Shown here piece after piece: positions 15,798 to 24,918 of a stretch of DNA of 64,000 nucleotides (positions are counted from its first letter, which is position 1; each line of letters opens with the position of its first letter). Both the position numbers and the translations under genes were made by a program. The notes below the pieces were generated by a model that did not search any database, was not told the origin of the DNA, and worked only from the letters and a program-made list of their open reading frames with translations. This stretch comes from Phytoactinopolyspora halophila (GTDB taxonomy: Bacteria > Actinomycetota > Actinomycetes > Jiangellales > Jiangellaceae): positions 123,336-187,335 of the forward strand of contig NZ_QMIG01000006.1 in the NCBI RefSeq assembly GCF_003287285.1, in the 5' to 3' direction.

Positions 15798-16892
15798 ATG
15801 GCTGCGGTCGAGACATGGGAACAGGTGGGCACACGGGTGCGCGAGGCACGCGTGTCCGCTGGGCTTAGTCAGGGCAAGCTGGCCGAACGCCTCGGCATCG
15901 ACCGCTCGGCACTGGTGCGCATCGAAGGCGGTCAACGACAGCTCACGGCGCTGGAGCTGTTCCGGCTGTCCGACATCCTCGACGTGCCGGTGACACACTT
16001 CGTCAGCACTCCGCCACCTGCGATCGTCTCTCAACGGTCTGATCTCGACGAGGACGCACAGCCCGCGACGCGCAACCGATTCCAGTTTGACGCCGCTCTC
16101 GAGGCGCATTCACGAGACGCCGAGTTCCTGCATTCTCATGGTTACCTCGACGCCTCCCGCGCGACGCTGGCCGAAATTCGAGTGACTGACCACGATGCAG
16201 CACGCGCGCTCGCACATGCTGCTCGTCGCGCTTCAGAGACAGGAGATGCCCCTCTCGCCAGTTTGACCGACGTCAGCGAAACGTTCGGCCTGTACCTCCT
16301 CGTACTCGATCTACCTGGCGACGGCGCTTCCCTGCAACTCGAACAAGGACTCGGAGTCGGCGTCATCGGCCAGGCCACTCCAGGAAGACGTCGCTTCGCT
16401 GCGGCCCATGAGCTTGGCCATCATCTGCTAGGCGATGAGTACCAGTCCGACATCGGTGTCGCTGTCAGCCGCTCGGAACGCGAAGACCTTATCGACACGT
16501 TTGCCCGTGAGTTCCTGTTGCCCTCCGATGTCGTATACCACGAATGGGCAAGCATGCACGGCGGGAACCGTGAGCGACTCATCAGGCTCGCCGCCAGGTA
16601 TCGCGTGTCCTGGCGGGTCGCCGTCAACACCGCTCGGCGGGTAGACGTCATCAGCGACGAGGAGGCGCGCACGCTCCGCGCGGACACGCCTCAACGCGGT
16701 GACCTACTAGCGGTCTGCGGATACGAACCAGTCGAGGACCTTCTCCCTTCACAAACCGGCCCGGCATGGCGTCGTGCAGTGCTTGCCGCCTATCGCGACG
16801 CCACGATCACACCTGCCCGAACCATCGAATTACTGCACAGCGCGATCGACGAACAAGATCTGCCGAATCGTCAAGTGCAGGATCGTCCATGA
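15798..16892 (+). CDS. XRE-family regulator fused to ImmA/IrrE-type metallopeptidase
   Basis: A 364-residue protein. Residues about 10-68 are an XRE helix-turn-helix (VREARVSAGLSQGKLAERLG, SALVRIEGGQRQL). A middle segment leads into an ImmA/IrrE (COG2856) Zn-peptidase domain, with HELGHH at residues 204-209 as the HExxH site and FAREFLLPSDVV carrying the third-ligand region. Family members cleave a partner repressor (ImmR, DdrO) under stress or in mobile elements; a single-chain XRE-ImmA can act as its own sensor and regulator. No phage or toxin partner is adjacent, although a TA-like operon lies 4 kb upstream. ATG 15798 is preferred on the promoter layout. Confidence 0.85.
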   Translation: MAAVETWEQVGTRVREARVSAGLSQGKLAERLGIDRSALVRIEGGQRQLTALELFRLSDILDVPVTHFVSTPPPAIVSQRSDLDEDAQPATRNRFQFDAALEAHSRDAEFLHSHGYLDASRATLAEIRVTDHDAARALAHAARRASETGDAPLASLTDVSETFGLYLLVLDLPGDGASLQLEQGLGVGVIGQATPGRRRFAAAHELGHHLLGDEYQSDIGVAVSRSEREDLIDTFAREFLLPSDVVYHEWASMHGGNRERLIRLAARYRVSWRVAVNTARRVDVISDEEARTLRADTPQRGDLLAVCGYEPVEDLLPSQTGPAWRRAVLAAYRDATITPARTIELLHSAIDEQDLPNRQVQDRP

Positions 16893-16936
16893 CCCAAGTA
16901 CCAGGAGTGGACATCAGATCCCAAACTCGTGCTCGA

Positions 16937-19501
16937 TCACGGAGAACGAAGCGCCCGTACCGACGACGCGGACACCGCCGCCAGGGCACGCCCCGCCAGC
17001 TCACGACATTCGCCCAGATCGAGTTCCCGCACGGCCTGTTTCACCTCCGGCACGGCGTACGGGCCGACGCTGAGCTCGTCCACACCCAACCCCAGCAGCA
17101 GCGGCGCCGCCACCGGGTCCGAGGCGATCTCGCCGCACACCGCCACCCGCACATCGCTGCCGGACACCGCCCGGCACACGGCGCTCACCAGCTGCAACAC
17201 GCCGGGATCCAGCGGATCAGCCAGGGACGCCAGCGCGTCGTTGCCCCGCTCGGCCGCCAGCGCGTACTGGGTGAGGTCGTTGGTCCCGATGCTGAAGAAG
17301 TCGACGTACGGCGCGAACGACGCGGCCTTGAGGGCCGCCGACGGAACCTCGATCATCATCCCGACCTCGAGCCCGGGTAGCGATCGGGCCCCGTCGGTAT
17401 CTCCGTGACCGCCCCCGACGACGCGCTCCTCGCGCAACACGTCGTCCAGTATCCGCCGGGCGGCCAGCACCTCGTCCACCTGGCTGACCATGGGGAACAT
17501 GATGCTCACCGGGTGGTCGACAGCAACCCGGCAGAGAGCGCGCAGCTGGTCACGCAGCAGTTCCGGGCGTGCGAGCGCCAGCCGCAGCCCGCGCACGCCG
17601 AGGAACGGGTTCAGCTCCGCCGGTTGCGCCACGTAGGGCAATGGCTTGTCGCCTCCGACGTCAAGGGTGCGCACCACGGCACGCCGCCCGTCTAGTGCCT
17701 CGACCACCGCCCGGTATGAGGTTTCCTGTTCATCCACCGACGGCGCGGAGTCGCGCTCCAGGAACAGGAATTCGGTGCGCACTAGCCCGGCCAGGTCGGC
17801 CCCGTGCGCGGCAGCCGCCTCGGCATCGGTCACGCTGCCGACGTTCGCCGCCACGTGCACCTCGACGCCGTCACGGGTGACGGCGGGCTGGCGGGCTACC
17901 TGCAGGGCCTCTTCGAGCCGCCGCTCCCGCTCGGCCGCCTCGGTCTTGAACTCGACGAGCGTGTCCGGATCGGGGTCGATGACCAGCCGTCCGGTGTCGC
18001 CGTCGAACGCCACCGTCGTCCCATCGGGCACGGCCAGCACGTCCTCTCCGGCACCGACGACGGCTGGGATGCCGCGCGAGCGGGCGAGGATGGCGCTGTG
18101 CGAGGTGGGGCTGCCGTACGCGAGGACGATGCCGACGACGACGTCCCGGTGCAGCGCCGCCGCCTGGGCCGGGGTGAGGTCGCTGGCGACGAGCACGCCG
18201 TCCCGGGCTTCGAACTCTGACGAGCGTCCCAGCAGCACCGAGAGCACCTGGTCGTGTACCGCCCGGACGTCGGCCGCACGCGCGCGCAGGTAGTCGTCGC
18301 CCAGCGCATCCAGCTCCGCGGCAACGGCTCGAACCGCACCCGACCACGCCGCTGGAGCGGACTCGCCCGCCTCCACCCGGCGCCGGACCTCGTCAAGCAG
18401 TTCCTCGTCGTCGAGCAGCATCAGGTGTGCGTCGAACACGCTGGCGTCGGACTCGCCCAGCTCCCTCGCCGTGCGCGCCCGGGTGTGCACGATCTCCCGT
18501 CGTGCCGCCGCCACGGCGCCGGGCACGCGGCGCCATTCCACCGCCGGCTCGGCACCAGGGACCAGATCGTCGTCGGATAGTTCGAGCGCCGCGAGACCCG
18601 GTGACCACGACGGCCCGATACCGATACCCGGCGATGCGGGGTACGGCCCGCCATTCGCGTCCGGCGTCTCGCCCGCCTCGGAACGGCCGGTGCCGGAAAG
18701 AGGCACGGCGCTGGGATCCGCCCGGCCTGACCCGTCCACCGGGCTGGCCGTGCTCGTGACGGCATCGTCTTCGACCTCGTCGAACGTGCGGGCCGCGAGA
18801 GCGACGATGTGGTCCACGGCCTCGCGAGCCTGGCTGCCGGTGGCGGCGACCTCCACCTCGTGCCCGGCCAGCGCACCCAGGGTGGCGACCCGGCTCAGGC
18901 TGGACCCCGGCACCGCCGACGATCCGGTGGTGACGTTGCGCAGCAGCACCCGGGCATCGAGGGTGCGCACCTCCGCAGCCAATCGTGCGGCCGGGCGCGC
19001 GTGCAGCCCGTGCGTGTTGGTGACTGTGAACGTGGCCCGCACCTCCGGCTCGCCAGCGGCCACCGGCGCTTCGGTTTCCACAGCAGAATCGGTTCCGGGG
19101 TGCAGGTGTGCCTGCTTTCCGGCGAGCGCCGCCAGCGCCTCGGATTCAACGTCCGCCAGCGACGCGCCACCGGCTGCGGCAACCGCGGCCGCGACCAGCC
19201 CTTCCACCAGCGGCGCCGCGCACAACCGGACCCGGCTGGAGATCTCCGGATCGAGCAGATCCAGGGCAAGCTCGGCCGAGAGTACGGCGCTGCCCAGGTC
19301 CATCAGGACCAGCACCCCGCCCGGGCCGTCCACCTGCTCGACGGCCTCCTGCACCTTCACGGCGTCGGTGCCGAATGTGGTCTCGTCGAGACCAGCGGCG
19401 ATCGCGATGTCGACGCCGCGCCCGTGCAGCATCTCCCGCGCGATCTCGACGGCCGATCGGGCCAGGACATGACTGTGAGAGACGACAACGATTCCGACCA
19501 T
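16937..19501 (-). CDS. dhaM: DhaM-HPr-Enzyme I fusion, phosphoryl donor for dihydroxyacetone kinase
   Basis: An 854-residue three-part phosphorelay protein. Residues 1-130 are DhaM (EIIA-mannose-like fold) with phospho-His9 in VVVSHSHV. Residues about 155-240 are HPr, with His167 in NTHGLHARPAA. Residues about 288-854 are a full-length PTS Enzyme I: PGIGIG start, active His468 in AYGSPTSHSAI, and the PEP-binding C-terminal barrel with RTEFLFLERDS, PEVKQAV and SIGTNDLTQYALAAER. Escherichia coli DhaM has only a partial EI, so here PEP can charge the relay without separate EI or HPr. Linkers are Ala/Gly/Ser-rich. It phosphorylates ADP bound to DhaL, and follows dhaL by 4 bases. Confidence 0.92.
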   Translation of the reverse strand: MVGIVVVSHSHVLARSAVEIAREMLHGRGVDIAIAAGLDETTFGTDAVKVQEAVEQVDGPGGVLVLMDLGSAVLSAELALDLLDPEISSRVRLCAAPLVEGLVAAAVAAAGGASLADVESEALAALAGKQAHLHPGTDSAVETEAPVAAGEPEVRATFTVTNTHGLHARPAARLAAEVRTLDARVLLRNVTTGSSAVPGSSLSRVATLGALAGHEVEVAATGSQAREAVDHIVALAARTFDEVEDDAVTSTASPVDGSGRADPSAVPLSGTGRSEAGETPDANGGPYPASPGIGIGPSWSPGLAALELSDDDLVPGAEPAVEWRRVPGAVAAARREIVHTRARTARELGESDASVFDAHLMLLDDEELLDEVRRRVEAGESAPAAWSGAVRAVAAELDALGDDYLRARAADVRAVHDQVLSVLLGRSSEFEARDGVLVASDLTPAQAAALHRDVVVGIVLAYGSPTSHSAILARSRGIPAVVGAGEDVLAVPDGTTVAFDGDTGRLVIDPDPDTLVEFKTEAAERERRLEEALQVARQPAVTRDGVEVHVAANVGSVTDAEAAAAHGADLAGLVRTEFLFLERDSAPSVDEQETSYRAVVEALDGRRAVVRTLDVGGDKPLPYVAQPAELNPFLGVRGLRLALARPELLRDQLRALCRVAVDHPVSIMFPMVSQVDEVLAARRILDDVLREERVVGGGHGDTDGARSLPGLEVGMMIEVPSAALKAASFAPYVDFFSIGTNDLTQYALAAERGNDALASLADPLDPGVLQLVSAVCRAVSGSDVRVAVCGEIASDPVAAPLLLGLGVDELSVGPYAVPEVKQAVRELDLGECRELAGRALAAVSASSVRALRSP

Positions 19502-19505
19502 CAGC

Positions 19506-20141
19506 TCACCCCAGCGCCGACGCCGCAGCCCGCATCAGCAATGCGGCACTGGTCGCGCCCGGGTCCTGGTGGCCGACGCTGCGCTCGCCCAGGTACGACG
19601 CGCGTCCCTTGCGGGCCAGCATGGGTGTGGTGGCGTCCCGCCCCGATTCGGCGGCTCCAGCCGCAGCCCGCAATGCTGCGCGCAGCTCGGAACCGGACGC
19701 GATCGCGTCGTCCAACGCGTCGACGGCCGGGGCGAGCGCGTCGTACATGGTCTTGTCACCGGCCTCGGCCTTGCCCCGGGCAACGACGCCGTCGAGCCCG
19801 GCGCGCATCGCCTTGGCGAAGCCCTCCGGGTCGACCTCGGCGGCGTCTCCACATGCCGCTCCGAACCGCAGGAAGAACGTGCCGTACAGGGGTCCGCTCG
19901 CGCCGCCGACGGAGCTGACCAGCGTCATTCCGATCTTCTTGAACAGCGCGGCGTTGGACGGGAACTCCTCACCGTCCAACGCCGCGAGCACTGCGGCCAT
20001 CCCGCGGTCCATGTTGATGCCGTGATCCGCGTCGCCGATCGCGGAGTCGAGCTGGGTCAGCTCGTCCTTGTGCGTATCGATCAGGGCCCCGAACTCGCGG
20101 ACCCAGGCGGTCAGGGCGGACAGTGTGATGGCGTTCGACAT
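19506..20141 (-). CDS. dhaL: dihydroxyacetone kinase ADP-binding subunit DhaL
   Basis: A 211-residue subunit that carries a permanently bound ADP, rephosphorylated by DhaM and used to phosphorylate dihydroxyacetone on DhaK. The start at 20141 has GGGGAG upstream and only 2 bases separate it from the dhaK stop. The Mg-ADP loop is visible as LDSAIGDADHGINMDRG, with the three conserved Asp; VSSVGGASGPLYGTFF and GATSAALLMRAA are further DhaL signatures. Length matches the family. Confidence 0.92.
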   Translation of the reverse strand: MSNAITLSALTAWVREFGALIDTHKDELTQLDSAIGDADHGINMDRGMAAVLAALDGEEFPSNAALFKKIGMTLVSSVGGASGPLYGTFFLRFGAACGDAAEVDPEGFAKAMRAGLDGVVARGKAEAGDKTMYDALAPAVDALDDAIASGSELRAALRAAAGAAESGRDATTPMLARKGRASYLGERSVGHQDPGATSAALLMRAAASALG

Positions 20142-20143
20142 GG

Positions 20144-21145
<1,002 letters not shown>

Positions 21146-21174
21146 GGTCTCTCCCCTGTCTCGGCTGTGCCCGA

Positions 21175-21972
21175 TCAGGCCGATGCGGCTTCGGATTCGG
21201 GTGTGGTGGGTCTCGTCGAGGAGCTGGACGCGTCGCCGGACACGGCCGGAACACGTTCCGGGACGTCCCGCACGCGGGTGATGGTCAGGTAGACGGCCGC
21301 TGCCGCGATACCGGCAGCGAGCTCGGCAGCCAGGTAGACCGGCGCCTGTCCCCACTCGACCTCACCGCCCCAGAGCTGCTGGACGACCATCGGTCCCAGC
21401 GTGCGAGCCGGGTTGATGGCCGCACCGGTGGCCGGGGCGACGGGAATGATCGCGGCGAAGACCACGAGGCCGATCGCCAGGCCGCCGAACCCGGGCGGCG
21501 CGTTGCGGTGAATCACCATGAGGACGGTGAGCACCAGGATGAACGTCCCGATGAACTCGGCCGTGAACGCCTGGCCGGCACCCACCCCGTCGCTGTAGGC
21601 GGCGACGCCGAGGCCGAGGTCGCTGGCCTGGCTGCCCAGCACACCGATGATCGCCAGCGCGCCGACGATGCCGCCGGCCACCTGCGCGGCGATGTACTCG
21701 GGCACCCTGCGCCACGGGAACTGTCCCGACACGGCCAGTCCGAGCGTCACGGCGGGGTTGATGTGGTTGCCGGAGACGTGCCCGAACGCGTACACGGTGG
21801 CGATGACGATCGTGCCGAACGCGAACGAGATGATCCCCAGGTCAGCCATCGTCATGGGGCTGTCCCCGTTGACGATGAGCGTCGCCGGCACTGCGCCGAC
21901 ACCGATGAACACGAGGAACGCCGTGCCGAGCACCTCTGCCGCGAGTTTCTGCGGCGTCCGTAATCCTTCCAT
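21175..21972 (-). CDS. MIP-family channel (aquaporin/glycerol facilitator)
   Basis: A 265-residue, six-helix channel with both half-helix motifs, [14 protein letters not shown] and [16 protein letters not shown] 21972 has GGAGGT 4 bases before it, so it is preferred to an ATG four codons upstream. Glycerol facilitators usually read NPARD at the second motif; here it is NPART, as in many aquaporins and in actinobacterial channels beside glycerol genes. Linkage to dhaKLM suggests that glycerol or dihydroxyacetone is the relevant solute. The C-terminal 30 residues are a hydrophilic Ser/Thr/Glu tail. Confidence 0.88.
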   Translation of the reverse strand: MEGLRTPQKLAAEVLGTAFLVFIGVGAVPATLIVNGDSPMTMADLGIISFAFGTIVIATVYAFGHVSGNHINPAVTLGLAVSGQFPWRRVPEYIAAQVAGGIVGALAIIGVLGSQASDLGLGVAAYSDGVGAGQAFTAEFIGTFILVLTVLMVIHRNAPPGFGGLAIGLVVFAAIIPVAPATGAAINPARTLGPMVVQQLWGGEVEWGQAPVYLAAELAAGIAAAAVYLTITRVRDVPERVPAVSGDASSSSTRPTTPESEAASA

Positions 21973-22007
21973 CCGGACCTCCATCGGTATGCTGAAGCCG
22001 AATATGA

Positions 22008-22033
22008 TTCGGCATTATCGAATAATGCTCGAA
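22008..22033. promoter_or_regulatory. probable IclR operator between the MIP-channel and iclR-type genes
   Basis: A 26-base near-palindrome: TTCGGCATTA, then TCGAA(T), then AATGCTCGAA, with a perfect core GCATTA-TCGAA-TAATGC. It is AT-rich and lies 36 bases upstream of the channel start and 62 upstream of the regulator start, so one site could control both directions. IclR-family proteins bind sites of about this size and symmetry. Confidence 0.65.
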
Positions 22034-22094
22034 CATTACGTCTATGTTTCACTTGTGACAAGAGGTAGGCGAGAATGAATCTGCGAGGCTTCAG

Positions 22095-22847
22095 GTGATC
22101 CAGTCGGTCGACCGTTCCATCCGTATCCTCACCGCGCTCCAGGGCGCGCGACGGATGAGCCTGTCCGAGATCGCCGAGCGGCTGGAGCTCCCGCCACCGA
22201 CCGTCCACGGCATCGTCCGTACCCTCGTGGCCCACGGCATGGTCGTGCAGGACCACACGTCGGGCCGCTACCAGCTCGGTCCCGCCGTACTCCGGCTCGG
22301 CAACGTCTACCTGGACACCCTCGAACTGCGTTCTCGCGCGGTGACCTGGGCTGAAGAGCTCGGCCGCAGGACCGGTTTTGCCGTGCGCGTCGGCGTCCCG
22401 CTAGCCGAAGACGTCATCATCATCCACCACGAGCCGCGCCCCGACGGCACCCGGCAGATGCCCGAGGTCGGCATCGTCATCCCCACCAACGCCAGCGCCC
22501 TGGGCAAGGCCATGCTCGCGTTCTTGCCCGACGCGGCGGACCAGCTACTGGCCGGGCCGTCGTTGCGCAGCATGACCGGCGAAACCATCACGGATCCCGG
22601 CGAGTTCCGCAAGCAGCTCGACGACGTCCGCGCCAGCGGTCTGGCCTTCGAATGTGACGAGGCGGTACTCGGCGAGTCGTCCGTTGCCGGCACGGTCTTC
22701 GACGGCACCGACCTCGCCGTCGGAGCCGTGGCCATCGTCGTACCGACCAGCGAGTGGCCGGTGGACGACGGCACGGTCGACGCCGTGCGCACCACGGCCC
22801 GCACCGTTTCCCGCGAGCTCGGCGCCTCTCGCTGGCCCGCTGGCTGA
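22095..22847 (+). CDS. IclR-family transcriptional regulator
   Basis: A 250-residue regulator. Residues 1-60 are the winged helix: MIQSVDRSIRILTALQGARR, SLSEIAERLELPPPTVHGIV and DHTSGRYQLG. Residues 75-250 form the effector-binding domain (GFAVRVGVPLAEDVIIIHHE, PTNASALGKAMLAFL, GLAFECDEAVLGESSVA). The GTG at 22095 begins the conserved IQSVDRS start. Divergent from the MIP channel-dhaKLM genes, it most likely regulates them, with glycerol, dihydroxyacetone or a phosphorylated product as effector; that is inference from position. Confidence 0.9.
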   Translation: MIQSVDRSIRILTALQGARRMSLSEIAERLELPPPTVHGIVRTLVAHGMVVQDHTSGRYQLGPAVLRLGNVYLDTLELRSRAVTWAEELGRRTGFAVRVGVPLAEDVIIIHHEPRPDGTRQMPEVGIVIPTNASALGKAMLAFLPDAADQLLAGPSLRSMTGETITDPGEFRKQLDDVRASGLAFECDEAVLGESSVAGTVFDGTDLAVGAVAIVVPTSEWPVDDGTVDAVRTTARTVSRELGASRWPAG

Positions 22848-22880
22848 GGCCACCGACGGATCCACGTCCACTGGCATCGG

Positions 22881-22950
22881 CACTTCGATACCGAGACGTG
22901 CGTCAAAGCACCCGTGTGGCCGAGTTAGCGCACGTTTGAACATCGAAGTC
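22881..22950. repeat. dispersed 70-base inverted repeat, family 1, copy A
   Basis: A left arm of 22 bases at 22881-22902 (CACTTCGATACC-GAGACGTGCG) pairs imperfectly with a right arm at 22929-22950 (CGCACGTTT-GAACATCGAAGTC). The same structure with the same overall length occurs at 39868-39937, with related loop sequence (GGCC, AGT and CGCACGTTT conserved). Both copies lie between convergent genes, so a shared terminator-like or REP-like function is plausible. No T-run is present. Confidence 0.75.
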
Positions 22951-23011
22951 AGCCAGCCGGAGCCCGTTCGCGTGCTTGGGGCCGGGGATCCACCTCGCAC
23001 GCTGACGGGCG

Positions 23012-23890
23012 CTACGTTCCCTGCGCCTCCGCTACTCGACGCATCCAGTAGCGGAACCAGCTCTGACCGTACGGAGCATAGATCCGGACAGTGTGGCCCC
23101 GGGTGACGAGTGCCCGGGCGTCGTCCTCCCGCACGCCCAGCAGCATCTCGACCGCCGCCGACGGCACGGCCGCGAGGAGCGCCTCGCGAATCACCGGGTC
23201 GTGGGTGGCGAGGACCAGGCCGGCACCTCCGGCGTGAACCTGGTGCGCCAGGTGCAGATATGCGGTGTCGGTCGGCTCGCCCCACGGGTGGGCCACCTCA
23301 GACGTCTCGAGGTAGGCTCCCTTCACCAGGCGCACCGGAACTCCCGCCTCGAGCAGCCGCTCGACGTCGGCCGGGCTCCGTTTCAGGTTCGCCTGCACCG
23401 TCGCCACAAGGGGTGCGCCATCACCGGCGAGAGCGAGCGTAAGATCCATGATGCGTGGTGTCCGCCAACTCTCCTCGGCGCTGACCTCCAGGCGCGATCC
23501 CGTTGGCAGCAGTTCGACGAGCCGCTCGACATGCCGCCGGCACACGTCGACGCCCAGGTCGAGCCCGAGGTTCGACGGCACGATCTCCAGATAGACATCG
23601 CCACCGGTGCCGGACAACGCCGCGGCAGCCTCCTCGTATCCGGCGACGACGCGGCGCACGCCCTCCTCGTCGTCGTTGCCCTCACCGAACAGGTCGAGGC
23701 ATACCCCGAAACCCGACTCGGCCAGCCGTCGTACCGTCTCCACTGTCTCGTCGAGCGTGCGTCCGGCCACGTAGCGCTTGGCCGCACGATAGGCGAGATC
23801 CTCAGTGTATCCGGTTGCCTTGACTAGCGATTCGAACCGGGAACTGGTCGCCAGGCCGTAGAGGGCGCGGCGCGATACCGAAGAGATCAT
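23012..23890 (-). CDS. proline dehydrogenase (monofunctional, FAD-dependent)
   Basis: A 292-residue protein of the length usual for single-domain proline dehydrogenases, which oxidise L-proline to pyrroline-5-carboxylate at the membrane. Family landmarks are YLEIVPSNLGLDLG, VRLVKGAYLETSEVAHPWGE, LVLATHDPVIREAL, EMLLGVREDDARALV and the C-terminal PYGQSWFRYWMRRVAE with its substrate-contact Tyr/Arg residues. The start at 23890 lacks an SD but has TATTTT 8-9 bases upstream on its strand, consistent with a leaderless mRNA. No P5C dehydrogenase is adjacent. The DUF1028 gene diverges from it. Confidence 0.9.
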   Translation of the reverse strand: MISSVSRRALYGLATSSRFESLVKATGYTEDLAYRAAKRYVAGRTLDETVETVRRLAESGFGVCLDLFGEGNDDEEGVRRVVAGYEEAAAALSGTGGDVYLEIVPSNLGLDLGVDVCRRHVERLVELLPTGSRLEVSAEESWRTPRIMDLTLALAGDGAPLVATVQANLKRSPADVERLLEAGVPVRLVKGAYLETSEVAHPWGEPTDTAYLHLAHQVHAGGAGLVLATHDPVIREALLAAVPSAAVEMLLGVREDDARALVTRGHTVRIYAPYGQSWFRYWMRRVAEAQGT

Positions 23891-23964
23891 GGGCAGAAAA
23901 TACCAGGAAGCTCGCGGGCAGCACGAAGCCCGAACGCCGGGCGCCAGTCGGTTACGGTCGGGCA

Positions 23965-24870
23965 ATGACGTACTCGATCATCGCGCGCGAGCCGGAGACG
24001 GGATACATGGGCGTGGCCACCCAGTCTCAGGCGTTCGCCGTGGGCAGCAGCGTGCCGTGGACGACGCCGGGCTACGGGCTCGTCGCCACCCAGTCGATGG
24101 GCGAGCCCATGTACGGCGAGCTGGGACTCGACGCGCTACGGGCCGGGCTCACCGCGGCGGAAGCCTTGAAGGCGTTGACCAGTGTCGATCCCCATCCCGA
24201 ACGGCGGCAGGTGGGTATGGTCGACGCCTACGGCCACATCGAGGTCTACACCGGCGACGCGTGTGTCAGTTCCGCCGGGCATCTCGTCGGCGATACCTGT
24301 GCCTCTCTGGCGAACATGGTGCGCAGTCCCCACGTCTGGGAGTCCATGGTGGACGCCTACGAGCGCTCGACCGCGCGGTGGCTGCCGCGTCGCCTGGTGG
24401 CCGCCTTGCAGGCTGCCGAGGATGCCGGGGGCGACGAGCGGGGCCGGCGTTCGGCGGCGATCCTGGTGGTCCGGGCCGAGCGCAGCGGCCGTCCGTGGCG
24501 CGACACCGTCACCGACCTGCGCATCGACGATCACTCCGATCCCATCGGCGAGATCCACCGGATGGTCGAGCACAACTGGCGCTATCACCGGACGGTGACG
24601 GCGTTCGAATATGCCCTGGACGGCAACGTGGACGAGGCGATAGCGCAGTTGCCGCACTACACCGACAGCACGGAGCTCGATCCCGATCTCGTCCTCTGGC
24701 GCGCCATTATCCTCGCCGCGGCCGGTCGCATGGAGGAGGCGCGCGCACTTGGCGCGGATCTCGGCAACCGGACGCCGGAGATGGTCACCGTGGCGCGCCG
24801 CTTCGGCGACGTGGGTCTCGTCGACCCCGCCGTCCTCGCCCGCATCTTTCCCGACCCCGACGACCGGTGA
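23965..24870 (+). CDS. DUF1028 family protein (Ntn-hydrolase-like)
   Basis: A 301-residue protein whose first 200 residues match DUF1028: MTYSIIAREPETGYMGVATQ, SMGEPMYGELGLDALRAGLT, RQVGMVDAYGHIEVYTGDAC and GRRSAAILVVRAE. The family is predicted to have an Ntn-hydrolase fold, but no substrate is established. The C-terminal 80 residues (EYALDGNVDEAIAQLPHYTD, ALGADLGNRTPEMVTVARRF) look like a TPR-like extension. It diverges from the proline dehydrogenase gene, suggesting but not proving a metabolic link. Confidence 0.85.
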   Translation: MTYSIIAREPETGYMGVATQSQAFAVGSSVPWTTPGYGLVATQSMGEPMYGELGLDALRAGLTAAEALKALTSVDPHPERRQVGMVDAYGHIEVYTGDACVSSAGHLVGDTCASLANMVRSPHVWESMVDAYERSTARWLPRRLVAALQAAEDAGGDERGRRSAAILVVRAERSGRPWRDTVTDLRIDDHSDPIGEIHRMVEHNWRYHRTVTAFEYALDGNVDEAIAQLPHYTDSTELDPDLVLWRAIILAAAGRMEEARALGADLGNRTPEMVTVARRFGDVGLVDPAVLARIFPDPDDR

Positions 24871-24918
24871 TCATCGACGATATGGCCAGTCCGGACACAC
24901 GCGCTCGTCGATGATCAC
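24867..24918. terminator. bidirectional terminator-like hairpin at two convergent stop codons
   Basis: GTGATCATCGACGA (24867-24880) is exactly complementary to TCGTCGATGATCAC (24905-24918): 14 bp of perfect stem with a 24-base loop. The left arm contains the TGA of the DUF1028 gene and the right arm contains the stop of the convergent oxidoreductase gene. No T-run is seen, as is common in high-GC actinobacteria. Confidence 0.7.

Noticed and set aside
22881..22950. A tRNA-like structure suggested by the arms and TGGCCGAGTT
   Set aside because: No acceptor stem, CCA-compatible end or TTCGA arm in the right places, and the same structure recurs at 39868-39937 as a plain inverted repeat.
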